DNA from: Aliishimia sp963721175
Lineage (GTDB): Bacteria; Pseudomonadota; Alphaproteobacteria; Rhodobacterales; Rhodobacteraceae
DNA: 64,000 bases
NCBI GenBank assembly: GCA_963721175.1
Contig: CAVRIG010000008.1
Span: 1-64,000, forward strand
Direction: 5' to 3'
Positions within the stretch are counted from its first letter, which is position 1. Every line of letters starts with the position of its first letter. Below, piece after piece: positions 35,425 through 44,629 of this stretch. The notes under the pieces were generated by a model, which made no database searches, was not told the DNA's origin, and saw nothing but the letters and a program-made list of their open reading frames with translations. The translations under genes were made by a program, and so were the position numbers.

Positions 35425-36249
35425 ATGCCGATGCGTTGGATCATTCTGTTGGTGCTGTTCCTTGTCCGAACGGTCATGGCCTTTCAGTTCCAATCCGTCG
35501 CGGCATTGTCGCCATTCATCATGGAGAACCTGGCGATCACGCTGACGGATATCGGCGTTCTGATCGGTCTTTACCTCGGCCCCGGGATAATTGTCGCCGG
35601 TGTCGGCGGTGCGGTGGCGACCTGGTTCGGCGACAAACGAACAGTGATCGCCAGTCTGGTGTTGATGGTTCTGGGCGGCGTCATGGTCGCCTATGCATCA
35701 ACCTTGGGATGGGCGGTGGCAGGCCGGGTCGTGTCGGGTGTCGGCGGCGTGGTCATCAATGTCCTGATGACCAAGATGGTCATCGACTGGTTCGCTGGTC
35801 GTAACGTGTCGACGGCTTTGGGGATATTCATCAGCTCATGGCCGCTCGGGATCGCGCTGGCGTTACTGGTCCTCCCTGCACTGGCCGCCAGCGCGGATCT
35901 GGCGTTGGCGTGGACCGTCGTGGTGGTCACGACCCTGCTGGCACTGCTGCTCTTCGCAATCGTCTACAGGACGCCGGACGGTATGGCGCAGAATGGCAAG
36001 GTGACAAGCATGACCGCCTTGCCCTGGGCGCCGCTGATCTGCGCGGGGCTGCTCTGGGGCCTCTACAACGCGGCTTTCGCGATGATCATGCTGATGATGA
36101 TAGCGCCTGCGTTGGCAGGGGAACTCGCCGATCGCATCGGCGACGTGAACGTGGCGTTCATCCTCGGCTCCGTCATGACCGTCCTTGCGATCCTGGCGCT
36201 TCTGGCCTTCAACCGGACCGCATCATCGCTGCAGGCATCAACTGCATAG
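35425..36249 (+). CDS. MFS transporter with an internal deletion
   Basis: A 274-residue protein where MFS members normally have about 400. It starts at ATG 35425 with GGAGG nine bases upstream. The first half is a good MFS N-domain (LFLVRTVMAFQFQSVAALSPF, then LYLGPGIIVAGVGGAVATWFGDKRT with the G-x-x-x-D-x-x motif, and PLGIALALLVLPALA). Two helices of the second domain begin (WGLYNAAFAMI), then the chain jumps to ELADRIGDVNVAFILGSVMTVLAILALLAF, the last helix. Four or five helices are missing without a frameshift, so it is probably a nonfunctional deletion product at the edge of the accessory region. Confidence 0.7.
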   Translation: MPMRWIILLVLFLVRTVMAFQFQSVAALSPFIMENLAITLTDIGVLIGLYLGPGIIVAGVGGAVATWFGDKRTVIASLVLMVLGGVMVAYASTLGWAVAGRVVSGVGGVVINVLMTKMVIDWFAGRNVSTALGIFISSWPLGIALALLVLPALAASADLALAWTVVVVTTLLALLLFAIVYRTPDGMAQNGKVTSMTALPWAPLICAGLLWGLYNAAFAMIMLMMIAPALAGELADRIGDVNVAFILGSVMTVLAILALLAFNRTASSLQASTA

Positions 36250-36289
36250 CTGGCTCGGCGCTTGAACTGCAACCGACGTCGGATTTTTA

Positions 36290-36346
36290 GGGTCAGGATC
36301 GTTGTTGTTTCATAGCCAGAACAAGACGGTGGCAGCGAGCGCGATG
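36290..36346 (-). mobile_element. IS5-like transposase extreme C-terminus
   Basis: On the minus strand MAAFLSAIALAATVLFWL and a stop directly before GGATCCTGA-like terminal sequence is the characteristic last helix of many alphaproteobacterial IS5-type transposases. Only this end of the element is visible. The next 150 bp are AT-rich and carry no transposase sequence, so it is a remnant cut by the integrase region. Confidence 0.55.
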
Positions 36347-36555
36347 GCGGAGAGGAAGGCCGCCATAGGACATTCCGGGGCTTTCCGAAACAAGCGCAAT
36401 ATGTCCAAAAAACACAATCAAATTAAAAAAACTCACTTGTGCGAGGCGTTCCGGCATAATCATATGCGTTCCCTGTTTTGGTGGGGGATGGATAGGGGGA
36501 TGCACTGGCGCGAGAGAATTGCAGGAGACCGGAACGGGCGCTTTCGGCGCGTTTC
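36347..36555. other. AT-rich stretch before the integrase
   Basis: The stretch near 36385-36470 is strikingly AT-rich (for example runs of A at 36408-36430) compared with the GC-rich window. This is a normal position for an attachment site and integrase promoter. No tRNA gene and no direct repeat could be identified by eye. Confidence 0.4.
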
Positions 36556-37763
36556 GTGGAGACAGTTGCCGTGCCGGGCAAATACTTCGACGGACAGGGC
36601 CTGTTTCTTCGCGTGGCGAAGAACGGTGCCAGACAATGGGTGCAGCGCATCACTGTTCGCGGCAAACGGTGCGAACTCGGGCTGGGCAGCCCGCCCGCCG
36701 TATCACTGGCGACCGCACGCAAACTGGCGCTCGACAATCGCGGCTTGGCCATGCTCGGCGGCGACCCTCTGGCCGAAAGGCGGAAGGCTCGCAAGGGCTG
36801 ACCTTCGCGCAGGCGGTGGACAATTACCTTGCCGCGAAGCTGTCGGAATTCAGGAACGAAAAGCACCGCAAGCAATGGCGCTCAACGCTCGACACCTATG
36901 CCGGGCCATTTCTTGGTCCGAAACTGGTTTCGGAAATTGCCGTGCAGGACGTGTTGAAGGTCCTGCAACCGATCTGGGCAGAGAAGACGGAAACCGCATC
37001 GCGGCTTCGGGGCAGGATCGAAAACGTCCTGTCTTGGGCGACCGTGAACGGGCACCGGACGGGCGACAATCCGGCCCGCTGGAAAGGCAACCTGGCGGAA
37101 ACCCTACCCAAGCCCGCAAAGGTGGCCAAGGGCGAGAACCAACCGGCGGTGGCGCTGGGCGACGTGGCGCGGTGGTGGGCGGATCTGGAAAGCCGCGAAG
37201 GCATGGCCGCGCAGGCGCTTCGCTTTCTCACGCTGACGGCTGCGCGCTCGGGCGAAGTCCGGGGCGCGACATGGGATGAAATCGACCTCGGGGACGTTGC
37301 GACACCTGCGACTTCTGCGACACGGCGGGCAATCTGGACCATCCCGACTTCGCGCATGAAGAATGGACGCGAGCACCGAGTGCCGCTCACTGCCGAGGCA
37401 GTGACGCTTCTGGAAAGCCTGCCGCGCATGGAAGGCTCGCCCTATGTGTTCTTCGCGCCGCGCGGCGGGATGCTGTCAGACATGAGCATTTCCGCCGTCA
37501 TGCGCCGAATGCAGGATACAGAGGTGAAGGCGGGCCGCGCTGGATATCTCGACCCGCGCACGAAACGCCCCGCCGTGCCGCACGGGCTGCGCTCGACCTT
37601 TCGGCAATGGGCGGCGGAGCAAGGCTTTCCGCGCGATATGGCGGAAATTGCTCTCGCGCATTTCATTGGATCAGAGGTGGAGCGGGCCTATCAGCGTAGC
37701 GACATGCTGGAACGGCGGCGCGACATGATGACCGATTGGGCTTTCGTTCTTCGCGGAAAATAG
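36556..37763 (+). CDS. Tyrosine-type (P4-like) integrase, frameshifted
   Basis: The N-terminal DUF4102 arm-binding domain reads from GTG 36556 (VPGKYFDGQGLFLRV, RQWVQRITVRGKRCELGLGS). One missing base near 36798 moves the rest into another frame: LTFAQAVDNYLAAKLSEF, then the core-binding domain and catalytic domain with TAARSGEVRGATWDEID (Arg), HGLRSTFRQWA (H-x-x-R) and the C-terminal Tyr in ERAYQRSD. The corrected protein has about 402 residues. Eight or so N-terminal residues may lie upstream of the GTG, as ALSARF is in frame but lacks an ATG. It marks an integrated element, now mostly decayed. Confidence 0.85.
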
Positions 37764-37879
37764 TGCATGTGAAGAACGTCGAAAACCCGGATTTCCCAGG
37801 TGGTCTGACGGTTTCGCTCGGCCAATAGCCTTATTTCTAATATACTTCAGACAGTTGGACAGCATGAGGGCGTTGTTTC

Positions 37880-38077
37880 ATGGCTCACCCTTCGGGTGCG
37901 GGCTCCCGGGATGATCTGAGGTTGGATTTCGACCGACGCGTGCGATTGGCGTTCCGAGAGTCAAAGCTCAGTTCGGATGGCGGTCTGCTGATCGTGCGGG
38001 AACTGGATGAAGCCCTCGGCCTGTCCGATCTGGCGAACGCGGCGCTGGACGACAGCCGACCTTCACAGCAGCAGTGA
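37880..38077 (+). mobile_element. IS1380-family transposase, N-terminal fragment
   Basis: From ATG 37880: LDFDRRVRLAFRESKLSSDG, GLLIVRELDEALGLSDLANAAL match the N-terminal 60 or so residues of IS1380 transposases. The sequence then stops being transposase-like and ends at 38077. A C-terminal IS1380 piece is at 48209-48697 on the opposite strand. The two could be halves of one element. Confidence 0.8.
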
Positions 38078-38267
38078 GCCATCCAAGGTGTGAGGTTGGA
38101 AGCCGACATTCAGACCACCTCGAATGCGGGCGTGGCGCTGCACCGCCGCAAGGCGGCTTCAAACCCAGAGCAGACAAAGCAAGCTCTGTACATTGACCCA
38201 GATCAACGCGTGATAAGCGTAATCAGATTACCAACAGTTCGATAACCTCCAGAAAAGAAGATAGACC
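38078..38267. other. Intergenic region after the IS1380 fragment
   Basis: About 190 bases with no gene. It holds the breakpoint of the IS1380 fragment and the promoter of the DUF1254 gene. Confidence 0.4.
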
Positions 38268-39677
38268 ATGAAGGTAACGCGTCGCAGGTTCACGCAGGGC
38301 GCCGGCTCCGCCATTGCGTTCACGGCTGCAGGGGTCATCGGGCTTCCCGCTCGGGCCACAATGTCCGTTTCCCCTGAAGAGGCCCGTGCCATCGCGAAAG
38401 AGGCTTACATCTACGGCTTCCCGATGGTCGATTACTATCGCATCATGTGGGCGTATTTCGTCAATGAGAAGAGCAAGGAATACAAGGGGCCACCGAACGG
38501 TCTCTACAGCGAAGCCAACGTCTTTACTCCTGCCGACACGGCCGTGCAGACCCCCAACTCGGACACGCCGTATTCCTTTGGTTGGCTTGATCTGCGAGCC
38601 GAACCGATTGTCCTAACCCTGCCGAAGATCGAAGCGAATCGCTACTACTCCGTTCAGTTGATCGACTCCTACACGTATAACTTCAACTATCTCGGCACCC
38701 GCGCCACCGGAAATGATGGCGGCAGCTTCCTGATCACCGGTCCGGGCTGGACGGGTGAGACGCCAGCCGGCATCACCAAAGTCATTCAGGCCGAGACGGA
38801 CTTCGTGCTGGCGCTCTACCGGACACAGCTGTTTGGCCCGAAGGACATCGACAAGGTCCGCGCGATTCAAGCGGATTACAAACTCGCACCGCTTTCCGCC
38901 TTTGCGGGAACGCCTGCCCCGGCTGCCGCGCCGCCCGTAAACTTCCCGACGCCGCTTTCTGCCGCCGATGAACGGACCTCGCTTGAACTGTTCAATCTGC
39001 TGTCCTTCATTCTGCAGTACGTTCCGGTTCTTCCTGACGAAAAGGATCTGCGGGACCGCTTCGCCCAGATCGGCATCGTGCCGGGCGAAAAGATCGACAT
39101 CGCCGCCTTGTCGAGCGAAATGGCTGAGGCGCTGAAATCTGGAATGGCCGACGGGCAGGCAGAGATCGACGCGCGCCGAAAAACAACTGAAAATTCGGAG
39201 AACCTGTTCGGGACCCGGGCTTTCATCAACGGTGACTATGTGAACCGTGCACTGGGCGCCCAGTACGGGATTCTCGGGAATTCAAAGGAAGAAGCATACT
39301 ACGGTCTGTTCGGAAAGTCTGTGGATGGCAATCCTCTCTCGGGTGACAAGAGCTACGTGATCCAATTTGAAAAGGGTCAACTTCCGCCCGCGAAAGCCTT
39401 CTGGTCCATTACCATGTACGACCTGCCGCAGCAGCTTCTCGTGGCCAACCCCATAGACCGGTATCTGATCAACTCCCCCATGTTGCCCGATCTGGTGACG
39501 GAGGCCGACGGCAGCACGTCGATCTACCTTTCCGCGACGAAACCCGAAGGAGATAAGGCCAAGAACTGGCTGCCGGCACCAGAAGGGCCCTTCATGGCGG
39601 TGCTGCGGGTTTACTATCCGGAGGCTTCCGTGCTCGATGGCACATGGAAGCAACCAGAAGTGCAACTTGCGGGATGA
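38268..39677 (+). CDS. DUF1254/DUF1214 domain protein with Tat signal
   Basis: A 469-residue exported protein. A twin-arginine-like leader (TRRRFTQGAGSAIAFTAAG) is followed by the DUF1254 domain (about residues 45-180; EAYIYGFPMVDYYRIM, NSDTPYSFGWLDLRAEPIVL, RYYSVQLIDSYTYNF). The C-terminal DUF1214 domain has WSITMYDLPQQLLVANPIDRY and FMAVLRVYYPE. Such proteins are widespread in accessory regions and have no firmly known function. Promoter and ribosome-binding site (AGAAAAGAAG before ATG 38268) are its own, and a strong terminator follows at 39741. The gene seems complete and intact. Confidence 0.87.
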   Translation: MKVTRRRFTQGAGSAIAFTAAGVIGLPARATMSVSPEEARAIAKEAYIYGFPMVDYYRIMWAYFVNEKSKEYKGPPNGLYSEANVFTPADTAVQTPNSDTPYSFGWLDLRAEPIVLTLPKIEANRYYSVQLIDSYTYNFNYLGTRATGNDGGSFLITGPGWTGETPAGITKVIQAETDFVLALYRTQLFGPKDIDKVRAIQADYKLAPLSAFAGTPAPAAAPPVNFPTPLSAADERTSLELFNLLSFILQYVPVLPDEKDLRDRFAQIGIVPGEKIDIAALSSEMAEALKSGMADGQAEIDARRKTTENSENLFGTRAFINGDYVNRALGAQYGILGNSKEEAYYGLFGKSVDGNPLSGDKSYVIQFEKGQLPPAKAFWSITMYDLPQQLLVANPIDRYLINSPMLPDLVTEADGSTSIYLSATKPEGDKAKNWLPAPEGPFMAVLRVYYPEASVLDGTWKQPEVQLAG

Positions 39678-40150
39678 TACAAATTCGCGTCTCGATCAGT
39701 CAGACTGGAAGAGCAGTCTGATCGGTTCCGTCGGTATGAGAGGCCCGAGCGTCATGCGCCGGGCCTTTTTTTTGCGATCTCAGCCAAGGATTTCGAGCGA
39801 TGATGGCTTTTCCAAAGCATAGAAATGCGCGGAGCGGAAGCTTCGTCCCGTTCGCAACAGAGGATTTTCTGCTCATGCGAAATGCTGCAGGACGGCATTT
39901 GGTAATTTGGGCACAGTGCCGACCTCGGAGGCGGCGCAGCATCAGTACAATCTGGCGCGCCGGGCAACCCAACGGCGGCCCAGAGCGGCCATTGCCCGCT
40001 CGGTCAAACGCAGCGCTGCAGCTTCACCGGACCGGCCATTCGCCGCGCATGCGAAATCGGAATCTGCGTGAATTAACAAGCACGGGCAATGCAGTCCTTC
40101 GATTTCGCTTTGCGCGGACGCGAAAACTGCTCGAACCCATGCTGCGATAG
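39678..40150. other. Region between DUF1254 gene and TetR gene
   Basis: About 470 bases holding a terminator (39741-39773) and otherwise no recognised gene. A weakly coding-looking stretch near 39800-40145 has no family features on either strand. It may be remnant DNA from the mobile region. Confidence 0.4.
39741..39773 (+). terminator. Intrinsic terminator of the DUF1254 gene
   Basis: AGGCCCG (39741-39747), a 12-base loop and CGGGCCT (39760-39766) followed by a run of T to 39773. A classic hairpin plus U-tract. Confidence 0.85.
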
Positions 40151-40675
40151 CTATCCGAGCGAAACCCTAAGCGCGTGACCCAATCGCTTGGCGGCCTCGA
40201 CGGCTGCATCGCCGCGCAGCGGCCATGCCTGGGTCAGGCCCTCGATGATCACGAGCAGTTCGGTTTCGGCCGCAACAAGGCCGGTTGCCGCCGCCGCTCT
40301 GGACGCGACCTCCGCCTTGTGGCGTTCGAGAAGCCCGCGGAGTGGACCGCTGTTCGGGTCGGCCGCCACGGCGGCATGAAACAGACAGCCATGCGACGTC
40401 TCGGTCGCCATCCAGGTGCCGACCCTCGCGAGAATTGCGTTGGTCGCTTCTTCGGTGCCGTCCGGCAGGCCATCGAAGACATGCGAGAGGTAACGCTGAT
40501 GCCGGTTCTCCAATGCCGCCAGAACCATGTCGGCCCGAGAGGGGGTATATTTGTAGAGCGTGCGCAGGCTCACGCCGGCGGCATCGCGCAAGTCCTCGAC
40601 GGTGGGCTCCGCAAAGCCGCGGCTGGCGAAGGCTCGCTCGAGCCCGGCGGATATCTTGCTCATCATGTCTGCCAT
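40151..40675 (-). CDS. TetR-family transcriptional repressor
   Basis: A 174-residue TetR regulator. The N-terminal HTH (about residues 8-52) is visible as AFASRGFAEPTVEDLRDAAGVSLRTLYKYTPSR, split here as FASRGFAEPTVEDL and AGVSLRTLYKY. The C-terminal ligand domain follows, with TSHGCLFHAAVA. It is divergent from the alcohol dehydrogenase gene and shares a 46-bp palindromic operator with it, so it almost surely represses both. The ligand is unknown. Confidence 0.88.
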   Translation of the reverse strand: MADMMSKISAGLERAFASRGFAEPTVEDLRDAAGVSLRTLYKYTPSRADMVLAALENRHQRYLSHVFDGLPDGTEEATNAILARVGTWMATETSHGCLFHAAVAADPNSGPLRGLLERHKAEVASRAAAATGLVAAETELLVIIEGLTQAWPLRGDAAVEAAKRLGHALRVSLG

Positions 40676-40684
40676 GGTTGACGA

Positions 40685-40730
40685 TGTAGAATGATCCCTC
40701 TACCTACGCAAGTAGAGCGATCATTCTACA
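40685..40730. promoter_or_regulatory. Long palindromic operator between TetR and alcohol dehydrogenase genes
   Basis: TGTAGAATGATC at 40685-40696 and GATCATTCTACA at 40719-40730 are exact inverse complements. CTCTAC (40698-40703) and GTAGAG (40712-40717) are a second inner pair, with an 8-base centre. Each half also reads as TAGA-N8-TCTA, so two TetR dimers could bind side by side. It covers the divergent promoter region. Confidence 0.8.
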
Positions 40731-40745
40731 CTGGAGCATGCTTCG

Positions 40746-41817
40746 ATGACACTGCCTGCAACGATGAAAGCCGTCGTCCTCACCGGACATGGCGGTCTCG
40801 ACAAGCTGGAATGGCGGGAGGATGTGCCGGTTCCTCAGCCGGACGCAGGAGAGGTCCTGATCCGCGTCGGTGCCTCCTCGGTGAACAATACTGACGTCAA
40901 CACTCGGACGGGCTGGTATTCCAAGTCTGTGCGGGGCGACACGAACTCGGCGGCCACGGAAGGATATGGCGGCGCCTCAGACGCCGACGGCGCGTGGTCC
41001 GGAGCGCTGAGTTTCCCGCGCATCCAGGGCGCCGATTGCTGCGGCAGGATCGTCGCGCGTTGGCAAGGGCGTGGACGGCGCGCGCGTCGGCGAACGGGTT
41101 CTCGTGCGGCCGATGCATCGCCCGAAGGGCGCGGAGCCCGATGCCCTCGTGACCTTCGGCTCCGAGCGCGACGGAGCCTTTGCCGAATACACCACCGTCG
41201 AGTCCGAGCACGCCTTGAAGATCGACAGCGCCCTGTCTGATATCGAGCTCGCGTCCTTTCCTTGCGCTTTCTCGACCGCCGAGGGAATGATACAGCGCGC
41301 GGCCCTGGGCGGGGAACGGGTGCTGATCACGGGGGCCTCGGGCGGTGTCGGCTCGGCCGCCGTGCAGCTCGCCAAACGCCGCGGCGCACATGTCACAGCG
41401 GTCACCAGTCCCTCGAAGATGGAGGCGCTGAAGGAGCTTGGGGCCGACATCACGATAGATCGGAACGAGGCCTTCCCCGAGGACGCCTTTGACGTCGTGC
41501 TCGATCTGGTTGGCGGGCCGCGTTGGCCCGCATTGCTGGATGCGCTGGTGCCGAGAGGCCGCTACGTGACCTCGGGCGCTATCGCCGGGCCGATCGTCGA
41601 GCTCGACCTGCGAACTCTATACCTGAAGGACCTGACACTTGTCGGAAGCACCCGACAGGAGCCGAGCGTCTTCGATGACCTGGTGGGCTACATCGAGGCA
41701 GGTGAGATACTTCCAGTAGTAGCTGAGCGCCGCTCGCTGCACGAGTTGCGTGCCGCCCAGGAGGCCTTCCTTGAAAAGTCTCACATGGGCAAGATCGGGA
41801 TACAGATTTCTGGATGA
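40746..41817 (+). CDS. Zinc-type alcohol dehydrogenase / quinone oxidoreductase, frameshifted
   Basis: Starts at ATG 40746 (MTLPATMKAVVLTGHGG) with VLIRVGASSVNNTDVNTRTGWY and IQGADCCGRIVA. An extra base near 41058 (GCGCGTTGGC for GCGGTTGGC) breaks the frame. It goes on as GKGVDGARVGERVLVRPMHRP, FAEYTTVESEHALKI, the Rossmann motif VLITGASGGVGSAAVQLA and a normal C-terminus. Corrected length is about 356 residues. It is a medium-chain dehydrogenase that probably reduces an aldehyde, ketone or quinone with NADPH, and is controlled by the divergent TetR. Confidence 0.83.
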
Positions 41818-41982
41818 CGGAGACCCGAAGGCGCCCTTCCACGACGGACCGGAGATGCCGTAATGGGCGAGTCGCTCCCGGACCCCCGGCGTTGTGCTGC
41901 ATGGTCCCGCTCGGGTGGCTATCGTCCTGTCACGGCCGACCGTCCCGGTCGGCAGCAACGATCCGAACGGGAGGACGAGACC

Positions 41983-42659
41983 ATGGATCATTTCGTCGGT
42001 ATCGACGCGCGCCGAACGCTGCAGAAGTCGAGGATCAGCATCGAGCTGTCGATGCGCGGCATGTTGCGCGGGTTCGGCCTCAAGCTCGGCCAGGTCAGAC
42101 GGCAGCGGTTGCCGGAACGCGCTCGCGAGCTGGCGGACGGCAACGAGATGCTGACCGCCATGGTGACCTCGATGTTGCGCGGCCATGCCGCGCTCCGCAG
42201 CGAACTCGCCCGGCTCGAGAACCGATTGCGCCGTATCGCGCGGGCGGACAGGGGGGTCCGGCTGATGATGACCGTGCCCGGTGTCGGTGCCGTGGTGGCG
42301 CTGCAGGTCAAGGCGGGTATCGACGATCCGGCCCGGTTCCGATCCTCGAAGAATGTCGGCCCCCATTTCGGCCTGACGCCCCGGCGCAATCAGTCCGGCG
42401 AACGCGACGTGGTCGGCGCGATCAGCGCCGCGGGCGACCGAAACGTCCGCACCGCCCTGTTCCAGGCGGCGACGGTGATGCTCTATCAGTCGCAGGCGAA
42501 GAGCTGGCTCAAGGCCTAGGGCATGCAGGTCGCCAAAGACGCGGCATGAAGCGCGCCGTCGTGGCCGTTGCCCGCCGCCTCGCCGTCGTGCTGCACAGGA
42601 TGTGGAGCGACGGCACGAAGTTCCAGATGACGCATCCGGCGCGGCTCGCCGCGGCATGA
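41983..42659 (+). mobile_element. IS110-family transposase remnant
   Basis: MDHFVGIDARRTL at 41983 is the start of a DEDD RuvC-like domain but most of that domain is missing: the next residues, KSRISIELSMRGMLRGFGLK, belong further along. The C-terminal transposase domain is well preserved (LMMTVPGVGAVVALQVKAGI, FRSSKNVGPHFGLTPRRNQS, AAGDRNVRTALFQAA). A TAG at 42517 ends the frame after SWLKA; the usual continuation (GMQVAKDAAMKRAVVAVARRLAVVL, read here in a neighbouring frame) follows to 42659. Lacking its acidic residues, it cannot recombine. Confidence 0.8.
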
Positions 42660-43357
42660 CGCCCTTCGGCCGATCCGGTCCACCGGTCCGACCGTCCATG
42701 AGTTGAAACTGACCCCGAATTGGATCGGGATCCTCCCGGTCCTCCGATGTCCCTTCGCCGGGACGCGGTCTCGACGACGCCGCACGTTCGCTGGTGCCGC
42801 CCGCGAGGGCGAGCACGATACCAGAGATCGGCATGCGAGATCCAACTGACCAGGCATGATGTGGCGGCCCCGCGCCGACCACGGACGGAAGCATGATACC
42901 GGCGAAGCGACCCCGAACAAGGATGCGGGGCACAGCACGAACCAGGGAAGGACGCCGCGATGACGGGACGCGGCGGTGCATCATTGCGCGCCCGATCATG
43001 CCTCGATGGAAGTCAAGCCCATGTATTTGCTCTTAAATCAGATTGTTGACTTCACTACGCCCATTACGGAAGCCAATGTCGTGGAAGGGCTCACTGGCGC
43101 CGTTGAATCGGCCGCAGCATTCTCGTGTGCCAAGCCTCCTGTTTCCGACAGGCACGGCCCAGAACCGACATCCGCCAAAGCACGGCGCGCTGCGGCGCGT
43201 CCGTCAGAGCTGCCGTTCGTCGCAGCGGCGAAGTCGCAAACCCAAAATTGGCGCGTGAGTAGAAGGTGCGTTCCGCTTTCAAGAGTTTGTAACGTGGACT
43301 ATTCCGGCATCCTGCAATCAATGATGCTCTTAACGCCTATCCACACAACGCCGTAGG
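42660..43357. other. Gene-poor stretch between IS110 remnant and DUF4062 gene
   Basis: About 700 bases. The first 300 probably include the non-coding end of the IS110-type element. The rest has no coding features on either strand. I find no tRNA, repeat array or terminator. Confidence 0.4.
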
Positions 43358-44629
43358 TCAGCCGCCAAACTGGTCGGACAGGAAGAACTCGGACAGCGTA
43401 GTCGCGAGGTCGGACTGGTCGATCACCCAGCACTTGCCGCCCGTGTTCGGGTTGCGGCCCTTCGGTGCCAAGCCGCTTTCTGCGTGGATCGGCACGAAGC
43501 GGTGCGGGTAGCGGCTGACGAGAGCGAGATCGATGCGGGTGGGGCTTTCGATGTCCTTGATCGAGGCAGGTCGGGTCAGTATGGCGTCGCCCATCCAGCG
43601 CCGCACCTGGTAGGCGGTGACGTCGAGCTTTCGCTGGTTCTCCGGCTTCGTCTTTGCCCCGGAAAAGGCAGACTTGAAGGTGGTGACGTCCTGGTCGATC
43701 TCGTCCTCGAGTTCCTTGGGGACTTCAAGGATCGGGTCGTGCCGGGCCGCGATTTCGTTGATTTTGCCTTCGAGGTCTTTGTGCAGTTCGAGCAGGCGTT
43801 CGATCGCGGTTTCGGCGCCAACGAGACCGACGAAATTTTCCTCCGGTTCCGGATACCCGAGACTTTCGGTGATGAGTAGGCATTTCACGCCGACATATTT
43901 CCGGGCCAGTGCGGTGTAGAGCAGAAGGCGCGTGGACCACCAGTCGTTCGAGAGGTCAACATGGAGCGCCGGCGCCGGGACTCCGCGCGCGGTTTCGGTG
44001 GCCATCCTCGCGAGCCCTGCCTTGATGGTATCGAGGCTGGTGTCCTCGAGCGCGTCGCTGGCGAAGGTCCGTTCCATGTCGCCCATCATGACCGGCGGGC
44101 GCAGGGCGTCGCGGAAGCGGCGGGTGGGCTCGATATTGGCCAGCGATGTGGCGACGCGGGAAGCGAGATCGTCGGGGTTGACGAAGGTGGTAACGAGGAC
44201 CCCTTCGCGGAATTTCTGGCGGAATGCGGTGACGGGGGTGATGCTTTCGCCTTCGGCCAGACCCTCAATCTGGTAGGGTGGCCAGGGAACGCTGTCGTCG
44301 AGGACAAAAAGGAAGTCGGGTATACTCATCTCGCGGGCAAAGGCCAGTTCGAACTCGGTGTAGGAGGATTGGCCAAGGGTGAGGCCTGGGGGCAGAATGA
44401 TCCCGTTGTTGCCGGTCTCGGGCGGGCTGGAGCCACGGCGCCAGGCATAGATGCCGACGAAGGCGTCGCAGCGGCGGATGTCTTCGCGCACCTTGGCCAG
44501 CGGCGTTCGGCTTTCGGCGCCGTAGTATTCCATCTGTAAGACGACGCAGCCGAGGCGGCGTAGGGCGACCTCGGCCGCACGACGGTAGGGTTGCAAATCG
44601 CGGAAGGTGGAGGACAGATAGATGCGCAT
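43358..44629 (-). CDS. DUF4062 (TIR-like) protein, stand-alone
   Basis: A 423-residue protein. The N-terminal domain (about residues 1-130) has IYLSSTFRDLQPYRRAAEVAL, EYYGAESRTPLAKVREDIRRC, DAFVGIYAWRRGS and SSYTEFELAFAREMSIPDFLFVLDD, the typical DUF4062 pattern; this fold is related to TIR/nucleoside-deoxyribosyltransferase domains, and the Glu in YTEFELA could be catalytic. The remaining 290 residues have no family I know; they may sense a ligand or partner. DUF4062 domains are common in NTPase or defence-type proteins. There is no partner gene on either side. ATG 44629 is preferred to the TTG at 44635. Confidence 0.7.
   Translation of the reverse strand: MRIYLSSTFRDLQPYRRAAEVALRRLGCVVLQMEYYGAESRTPLAKVREDIRRCDAFVGIYAWRRGSSPPETGNNGIILPPGLTLGQSSYTEFELAFAREMSIPDFLFVLDDSVPWPPYQIEGLAEGESITPVTAFRQKFREGVLVTTFVNPDDLASRVATSLANIEPTRRFRDALRPPVMMGDMERTFASDALEDTSLDTIKAGLARMATETARGVPAPALHVDLSNDWWSTRLLLYTALARKYVGVKCLLITESLGYPEPEENFVGLVGAETAIERLLELHKDLEGKINEIAARHDPILEVPKELEDEIDQDVTTFKSAFSGAKTKPENQRKLDVTAYQVRRWMGDAILTRPASIKDIESPTRIDLALVSRYPHRFVPIHAESGLAPKGRNPNTGGKCWVIDQSDLATTLSEFFLSDQFGG

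Noticed and set aside
41617..42999. 460-codon minus-strand frame over the dehydrogenase and IS110 remnant
   Set aside because: Shadow of plus-strand coding DNA; no recognisable domain.
42660..43357. CRISPR or small RNA locus in the gene-poor stretch
   Set aside because: No regular repeats and no convincing promoter-terminator pair were found.
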